This document shows positions 54,103 through 58,264 of a DNA stretch of 58,264 nt, one piece after another (within the stretch, counting starts at the first letter, position 1; each line of letters starts with the position of its first letter). Under the pieces are notes generated by a model that saw only the letters and a list, made by a program, of their open reading frames with translations, was not told the origin of the DNA and searched no databases. This DNA is from Tautonia rosea (GTDB lineage Bacteria > Planctomycetota > Planctomycetia > Isosphaerales > Isosphaeraceae). A program made the position numbers and the translations under genes. The stretch covers positions 1 through 58,264 of the forward strand of contig NZ_JABBYO010000023.1 of assembly GCF_012958305.1 (NCBI RefSeq). Reading direction: 5' to 3'.

Positions 54103-54804
54103 ATGACGTCCACCCCAGTCCCGACGCCCCGCATCCCGCGCCCCTGGGCCGCCCTCGCCCTGCTGGCAGGCCTCCTGCTCGCCTGCCCCGAGCCGGCCGA
54201 GGCCGGGATCGTCTACCAGCAGCTCGACCTCGAGGTGGTCTCGAGCAGCAGCCTCCTGTCCCCAGACGTTTCCGTGCAGGTCGGCACCAGGACAATCATC
54301 GGATTTCGTGCCCTATATGATTCTTTTCCCGGTGGTGGTACGGCTGCCACACGTACTATTCTTGGAAGTTCGACCCGGACTGTGAACGTTTTCAATACCG
54401 GAGCGCTGGATGCCGGTTACTTGATCTCCGAGACTTCGCCGTTCGCAGGTTTCGATTTCTTTTTGACAGAACGTATCTTGTCCAATGGTGAAGGATTTTC
54501 ATTTGGAATATTTAATGATTCAACCGACAAGTATCTCGGCCTCTCATTCGAGGACGACTTGGGGACGACCCTCTACGGCTGGGTCCGGCTCTCCGAGACG
54601 GGCGATTTCTCGCCGTCGTCGAGGCTGAGGATCAGCGGATTCGCCTACGACACCACCGGCGCCGGCATCCGGGCCGGCGATACCGGCGTGCAACCCGTGC
54701 CCGAGCCCTCGACGGCCGTCGCCGGCCTGATCGGAGCCGCCTGCTGCCTCGGGGTCGCCTGGCGTCGCCGCGCCCGCAAACGCCCCGAGGCCGTCCCCGT
54801 CTGA
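54103..54804 (+). CDS. PEP-CTERM sorted exported protein
   Basis: A 233-residue exported protein with signal peptide (about 1-34) and a C-terminal PEP-CTERM sorting motif: VPEPST, then a hydrophobic segment and basic RRRARKR. Such tails are handled by exosortase. The middle is a small beta-rich domain (GYLISETSPFAGFDFFLTERIL, DDLGTTLYGWVRLSETGDFS, FAYDTTGAGIRAGDTG) typical of secreted planctomycete PEP-CTERM proteins. Codons from about 54300 to 54545 are much richer in A and T than either end of the gene. AAGGA lies ten bases before the ATG. It sits between the kinase and the sigma gene, on the opposite strand. Confidence 0.9.
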   Translation: MTSTPVPTPRIPRPWAALALLAGLLLACPEPAEAGIVYQQLDLEVVSSSSLLSPDVSVQVGTRTIIGFRALYDSFPGGGTAATRTILGSSTRTVNVFNTGALDAGYLISETSPFAGFDFFLTERILSNGEGFSFGIFNDSTDKYLGLSFEDDLGTTLYGWVRLSETGDFSPSSRLRISGFAYDTTGAGIRAGDTGVQPVPEPSTAVAGLIGAACCLGVAWRRRARKRPEAVPV

Positions 54805-54865
54805 GCGGACCGGGCCCCCGGCGTCCGACGCCGGTCGGGTCGGCCCGAACGCCGGGCGCCGAGGC

Positions 54866-55474
54866 TCAGGCCTCGGCCTGGGCGACCAGCCGGGCCAGCT
54901 CCAGGCGCACGAGCCGCTGCACCTTGCAGCGCGCCGCGTGCGCCGAGCCGCGTCGCATCCCCAGCCGGGCGGCGGCCTCGTCGCCCGAGCGCCCTTCGAG
55001 GGCGAGCAGCCGGAACGCCTCCCACGTCCGGGGCTCGACCCGAATTCGCACCCGACCAAAGGCCAGTTCCATCAGCTCGGCGTCGGCCTCACGCTCGAGC
55101 CAGGCTGCCGGGCCATCCGGGTCGGGCCTCGCCTCGACATGGCCGAGTTCGTCCGGCGGGACGAGGCCCGGATGCCACGGCCGACGCCGGGCCGACCAGT
55201 CGCGCCAGGCCGCGTCGGTCATCGTCCGCAGCAGGCCGCGAAATCTCCGCCCCGGGTCGAGCGTGAATCGGCCGGCCCGGCGTGCGAACCGCAGGAGGAC
55301 CTCCTGCGTCAGGTCCCACGCGTCGGCCTCCTGCAACCCCTTGCGCCGGAACCAGGCCAGGATCATCGGCTCATAGGACCGGACGAAGAGCCGCCAGCCC
55401 TCCGCATCTCCCACCGTCCCGCAGATCCGCTTCAGCAGGCTCGGGCTAGTGATCGGCTCGGTAAATCGAGACAT
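54866..55474 (-). CDS. ECF RNA polymerase sigma factor
   Basis: A 202-residue sigma factor of the extracytoplasmic type. Region 2 is at about 10-85 (SLLKRICGTVGDAEGWRLFVRSYEPMILAWFRRKGL, in part; DAWDLTQEVLLRF), and region 4 at about 135-190 (RTWEAFRLLALEGRSGDEAAARLGMRRGSAHAARCKVQRLVR). It belongs to the planctomycete ECF type often placed near Ser/Thr kinases. The ATG at 55474 is chosen by homology of the SRFTEPITSPSLL opening; a GTG lies eight codons upstream. The kinase with zinc finger follows on the same strand, beyond the PEP-CTERM gene, which may be its target or partner. Confidence 0.9.
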   Translation of the reverse strand: MSRFTEPITSPSLLKRICGTVGDAEGWRLFVRSYEPMILAWFRRKGLQEADAWDLTQEVLLRFARRAGRFTLDPGRRFRGLLRTMTDAAWRDWSARRRPWHPGLVPPDELGHVEARPDPDGPAAWLEREADAELMELAFGRVRIRVEPRTWEAFRLLALEGRSGDEAAARLGMRRGSAHAARCKVQRLVRLELARLVAQAEA

Positions 55475-56062
55475 CGCGAAGACTCGTTCTCTCCACACAC
55501 GTCAACAGATCGAGACACCCACCGCCCGGCAGTACTCCCGGCAACGGTAACGCCGCCCACGTCGTTCTACTCTACAGGCTTCATCCGCTCAATCAAGCCT
55601 GCGCTTACGCCTCGTCTCGCTCCGGGTTCAACGATACCGTTCAGACCACCCGCCGACGTGACAATCACCCATACTTTTGTGAATTTATTCTTTAAGATTA
55701 ACCAATGACCGGGCAGGTTCCCCCTGCATCGACCCAACACCTGAAGACCCTGGAACCGCCGGACGGACGCCGCGTCATCTCACGGCTCCCCACCGACTTC
55801 CAATCATGCACGCCCCCCGGAGGGCGGTCCATCCACCCGTTGGTACGCCAACGGATTCCGGTAACGGAACCCGGGGACGGGACCACTCCCCGAGCCGCGG
55901 AGACCCTCAGAATCGAGTAATTTGTGCCTTGCACGCGACTCCTCCCCCCTCTCCCCTCCCTCGTCTCTGTGTCTCTGCGCGCGGTCCCTCTCCCCTTCCC
56001 CTCAATCCGCGTGCACCCCCCGACCAGACCACCACCGCGCAACCTCAAGAGAAGCGTCGACC
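55475..56062. repeat. 588-base intergenic region with AT-rich segment and repeat
   Basis: AT-rich sequence at 55660-55705 (ATACTTTTGTGAATTTATTC) marks a composition change. The 25-base repeat starting GTCTCTGCGCGCGGTCCCTC (55971-55995) matches 47182-47206 with one mismatch. A 71-codon frame at 55705-55920 has no family match and I do not call it. Confidence 0.5.
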
Positions 56063-56584
56063 CTACCACCGATCGGCCCAGTAAACCACCTCGCCACGCT
56101 CCTTGCTGATCGACAGGCCCGCGCTCAAACCGTGGTTCCATGCGTGGCCGGGGCTGCCTCGGTCCTCGGCCCTGAGCACATACAGCGTGAACGACTCGGG
56201 AAACTCCCCCGAACCCTCAGCTCCGGTCCGGTAAGTGGTGGTCGGCAGGCCATCCAGTTGATTCAGGTGGCGAGTTACATCCCCACCCCCCTCGTACCTT
56301 CGGATCGCCCGAGGAGCAATGCGCGCCTCGATCGCCTCGACCTCTCGGTCAGGCAGCTCCACGCGCAATTGCAGCCAGGCACCACCTTGCAAAAAGCCCG
56401 GGAAGTGCGAGCAGGAGACCGATCGCGCCGACGCCGGGATCTCCCCCGGGAAGTGATCCGCGAGGTCAGACCAGGACCGTCGGAGTGCGTGATACCGATT
56501 CACATCGGTCGTCTCCTCCGGCGGGCCGACCCAGCAACCCGCCGAGACGAGCAGCCCCGCGACCGACATCAGGGCGATTCGCAT
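56063..56584 (-). CDS. Putative lipoprotein of unknown function
   Basis: A 173-residue protein with a lipoprotein signal peptide ending in the lipobox LVSAGC (Cys17). The mature part has no domain I know. It reads as a small globular protein with strands, such as WLQLRVELPDREVEAIEARI and FTLYVLRAEDRG, and aromatic-rich ends (HAWNHGLSAG...VVYWADRW). GGAGAGG lies five bases before the ATG. It precedes nothing on its strand within 588 bases and follows the epimerase gene by 61 bases, so the two may be co-transcribed, epimerase first. Confidence 0.72.
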   Translation of the reverse strand: MRIALMSVAGLLVSAGCWVGPPEETTDVNRYHALRRSWSDLADHFPGEIPASARSVSCSHFPGFLQGGAWLQLRVELPDREVEAIEARIAPRAIRRYEGGGDVTRHLNQLDGLPTTTYRTGAEGSGEFPESFTLYVLRAEDRGSPGHAWNHGLSAGLSISKERGEVVYWADRW

Positions 56585-56645
56585 GGTGCCTCTCCGGTCC
56601 TGGACTACCTCACGCCCACCCTCACAACAACGCGTTCACAACGCC

Positions 56646-57566
56646 TCACCGATACAGATCTCCCAACGCCGACGTGATGTCCGGGAACCGGAAGGCGAAC
56701 CCCTCCTCCCGCAACCGCCTCGACACGCAGTAGCGGCCACAGAGTGCCAGTTCCGGATCTGTTCCCAGCACCAGCGGGGCCCCGATCCGCACCATCCACG
56801 CCATCGCCAGCAATCCGACCGGCATCCCCAGGGCACTCCGAAGCGCTCGCATGAACTCAGCGTTCGACACGGGACCGGGCGCCGTCGCCAGATAGGCACC
56901 CGTCACCGACTCATCCCCGATCGCCCACGCCACCAGACGGTTCATATCATGTTCATGAATCCAGCTGATTCCCTGTCGGCCATGCCCTACCGTTCCTCCA
57001 AGGCCCCACCGCGCCAGGCTCGCGAGCCGAGGTAACGCCCCCCCCGATCGCCCGAGGACGAAGCTCGTCCGAAGCACGACCTGCCGCACCTCCATGGGCA
57101 CCGCCCGCGCAAACGCCTCCTCCCAGGCCGCTCCCACGGCCGGCGCCAGACCATAGCCGAACGCCGAGTCCTCGTCGATCACCACCTCCGGCGGATCACC
57201 ATAGCGATGCGCCGTCGACATCTGAACCCACACACGAGGCAACCTCTTGACCGTCTCCAGCCCGCGCCCCAAGGCCTCGGTCGACTCCACCCGAGACCGC
57301 AAGATCTCATCGCAGTGCTCGGGGGTCTTCACACAGTCCACCGACCTCCCCGTCAGGTTCACCAGCGCCTCGGACCCCTCCAGGTGCCGCACCCAATCCC
57401 CCGTTGTCCGTGCATCCCACGGGACAAAGTGCCATGGATCGCTCCCCTCCGGCCGATGCCGAGCGAGCACGACCACGTCCCATCCGCCATCGTGGAAATG
57501 CCGTGCCAGACTCCGGCCAAGAAACCCGGTCCCCCCGGCAATCACAATTCGCCCTGTCGATTTCAT
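56646..57566 (-). CDS. TIGR01777-type NAD-dependent epimerase/dehydratase
   Basis: A 306-residue short-chain-dehydrogenase-fold protein of the TIGR01777/SDR39U1 branch. The dinucleotide-binding motif is [14 protein letters not shown] (7-20), followed by [24 protein letters not shown], ...[34 protein letters not shown] and the DUF1731 C-terminal domain ([10 protein letters not shown]...[14 protein letters not shown]). The substrate of this family is unknown. The start is uncertain: no Shine-Dalgarno lies near this ATG, and another in-frame ATG is 33 bases upstream in AT-rich DNA. Confidence 0.88.
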   Translation of the reverse strand: MKSTGRIVIAGGTGFLGRSLARHFHDGGWDVVVLARHRPEGSDPWHFVPWDARTTGDWVRHLEGSEALVNLTGRSVDCVKTPEHCDEILRSRVESTEALGRGLETVKRLPRVWVQMSTAHRYGDPPEVVIDEDSAFGYGLAPAVGAAWEEAFARAVPMEVRQVVLRTSFVLGRSGGALPRLASLARWGLGGTVGHGRQGISWIHEHDMNRLVAWAIGDESVTGAYLATAPGPVSNAEFMRALRSALGMPVGLLAMAWMVRIGAPLVLGTDPELALCGRYCVSRRLREEGFAFRFPDITSALGDLYR

Positions 57567-57958
57567 CGTGATAACATTGAATGTGATTATTTTTTTCATT
57601 CCGGGAATCGGAACATCGATTTAGTCTCGATCTCAACCGATTCCAGGAACGCTCCTCAACGTATCCGTCAACGCTGACTCGAATGCTACCAGAAACCGCC
57701 TGCGGGGCTCATCACATCGCGTTCGCCCCGCGCTGCGAGAAGGGCCTGGCTTTCCCCTGGGTTTCGAACACATCCTCGCTCCACCAAATGCGATTTTTTC
57801 CCCGTTCCGGTTTTTGTGCTTAAACCTCCCCTTCTCCCCGATGATTTCGGTATCTGCCTGCGCTCTCCGTGCGTCTCCACACCTCGCACCGACCACCCGT
57901 TTGAACTTAATCTCCGCACCGAAATGTCTCTCAGCCCCATCGAGGCGAATCGACTCCC
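57567..57958. other. Divergent intergenic region, 392 bases
   Basis: Between the divergent epimerase and the last gene. AT-rich stretches at 57570-57600 (GATTATTTTTTTCATT) and 57785-57815 may hold promoters, but no -35/-10 pair is convincing. A CT-rich run with TGCGTCTCC near 57870 is faintly like the 25-base repeat. No gene seen. Confidence 0.35.
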
Positions 57959-58264
57959 ATGAGCCACTCCACCGGACCCCGCACCGACGACGGGAAACAG
58001 ACCAGCTCCGCCAACGCCACCACCCACGGCCTGACCGCCAAACGCCCCCTCTGCGCTGAGGAAGCCGAACGTTTACAGGTCATCGTCGCCTCCTGGACCG
58101 CCAAGGCCATGCCCGAAACGGCTCCCGAGGAAGCCCTCATCGCCTCGGCCGCCATCGAATATGTGCGTTATTTGCGCTGTGTCGATGCCGAGGAAGCGCG
58201 CTTGAAGCCCGGCCTCCACCAGGCCCTCCGCGACTGGCGCGAGCGGAAACAGCACGCCGTCCGC
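57959..58264 (+). CDS. GPRT..GK..HGLT family protein, 3' end outside window
   Basis: The first 102 residues of a protein cut by the window edge. It opens STGPRTDDGKQTSSANATTHGLTAKR, which belongs to a widespread family starting with a GP(K/R)T..GK..SS.NA..HGLT motif, found in planctomycetes, acidobacteria and others. Function is unknown. The rest seen is helical and charged (EEAERLQVIVASWTAKAMPETAPEEALIASAAIEYVRYLR). No ribosome site is evident, so the start is chosen by the motif. Confidence 0.7.
   Translation, partial: MSHSTGPRTDDGKQTSSANATTHGLTAKRPLCAEEAERLQVIVASWTAKAMPETAPEEALIASAAIEYVRYLRCVDAEEARLKPGLHQALRDWRERKQHAVR

Noticed and set aside
55705-55920. A 71-codon frame in an intergenic gap
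   Set aside because: No ribosome site, no recognisable motif; composition like the flanking non-coding DNA.
1-58264. CRISPR arrays, insertion sequences, prophage, tRNA or rRNA genes
   Set aside because: I saw no regularly spaced repeats, transposase or integrase genes, or tRNA/rRNA-like sequence; short RNA genes could still be missed by eye.

Overview
The window looks like a piece of the chromosome of a planctomycete, most likely of the Isosphaeraceae type. This is an inference from gene content: a DUF1559 prepilin-like protein next to a DUF1800/DUF1501 pair, LEPR-type N-terminal tags on exported proteins, an ECF sigma/FecR pair, a zinc-finger Ser/Thr kinase near an ECF sigma gene, a sulfatase, a PEP-CTERM protein, DUF4058, and the hopanoid genes hpnCDE. 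The DNA is GC-rich throughout. I see no rRNA, tRNA, CRISPR array, intact insertion sequence or replication origin.

Layout. 1-5.6 kb: the end of an exported golvesin-domain protein, an ECF sigma/FecR-type operon, and divergent from it a large sulfatase fused to an alpha/beta-hydrolase. 5.8-7.3 kb: a CAP-domain surface protein. 7.8-18.3 kb: housekeeping genes on the plus strand (phosphohexomutase, a short UvrC, a TPR protein, DUF4058 coupled to an ABC-F ATPase, a metallophosphoesterase, YggS and YggU). A 170-base run of perfect hairpins with no gene lies at 16.7-16.86 kb. 18.4-21.4 kb: DUF2262, aroA and a convergent SPL-like radical SAM gene with a palindromic operator candidate. 21.8-25.8 kb: the DUF1559-DUF1800-DUF1501 operon. 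25.9-28.9 kb: a PEGA lipoprotein, leucyl aminopeptidase and an unknown conserved protein.

29-43 kb: mostly minus-strand envelope genes. These are a beta-propeller protein, an S41 protease, an unusual sigma factor, a LEPR-tagged cyclophilin with Ig/cadherin-like repeats, two secreted proteins of unknown function, a trypsin-like protease and ApbE. 43-47 kb: a SUMF1-fold protein, a Tat-exported Gfo/Idh/MocA oxidoreductase and a nitrilase-family amidase. 47.3-51.6 kb: hpnC-hpnD-hpnE with 4-base overlaps (farnesyl diphosphate to squalene, the hopanoid precursor), then adk. 51.8-55.5 kb: a very GC-rich block with a zinc-finger Ser/Thr kinase, a PEP-CTERM protein and an ECF sigma factor, with AT-rich DNA on both sides. 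56-58.3 kb: a lipoprotein, a TIGR01777-type epimerase and the start of a GPRT..GK..HGLT family gene cut by the window edge.

Most promising leads: the hairpin-only locus at 16.7 kb, which displays a CCTCCT loop (anti-Shine-Dalgarno); the sulfatase/esterase fusion; the kinase/PEP-CTERM/sigma block; the operator in the promoter of the SPL-like gene; and the short UvrC. No single obviously new system stands out. Coordinates use the start codon best supported by a Shine-Dalgarno site or by family length. Functions are calls from recognisable motifs, without database searches.
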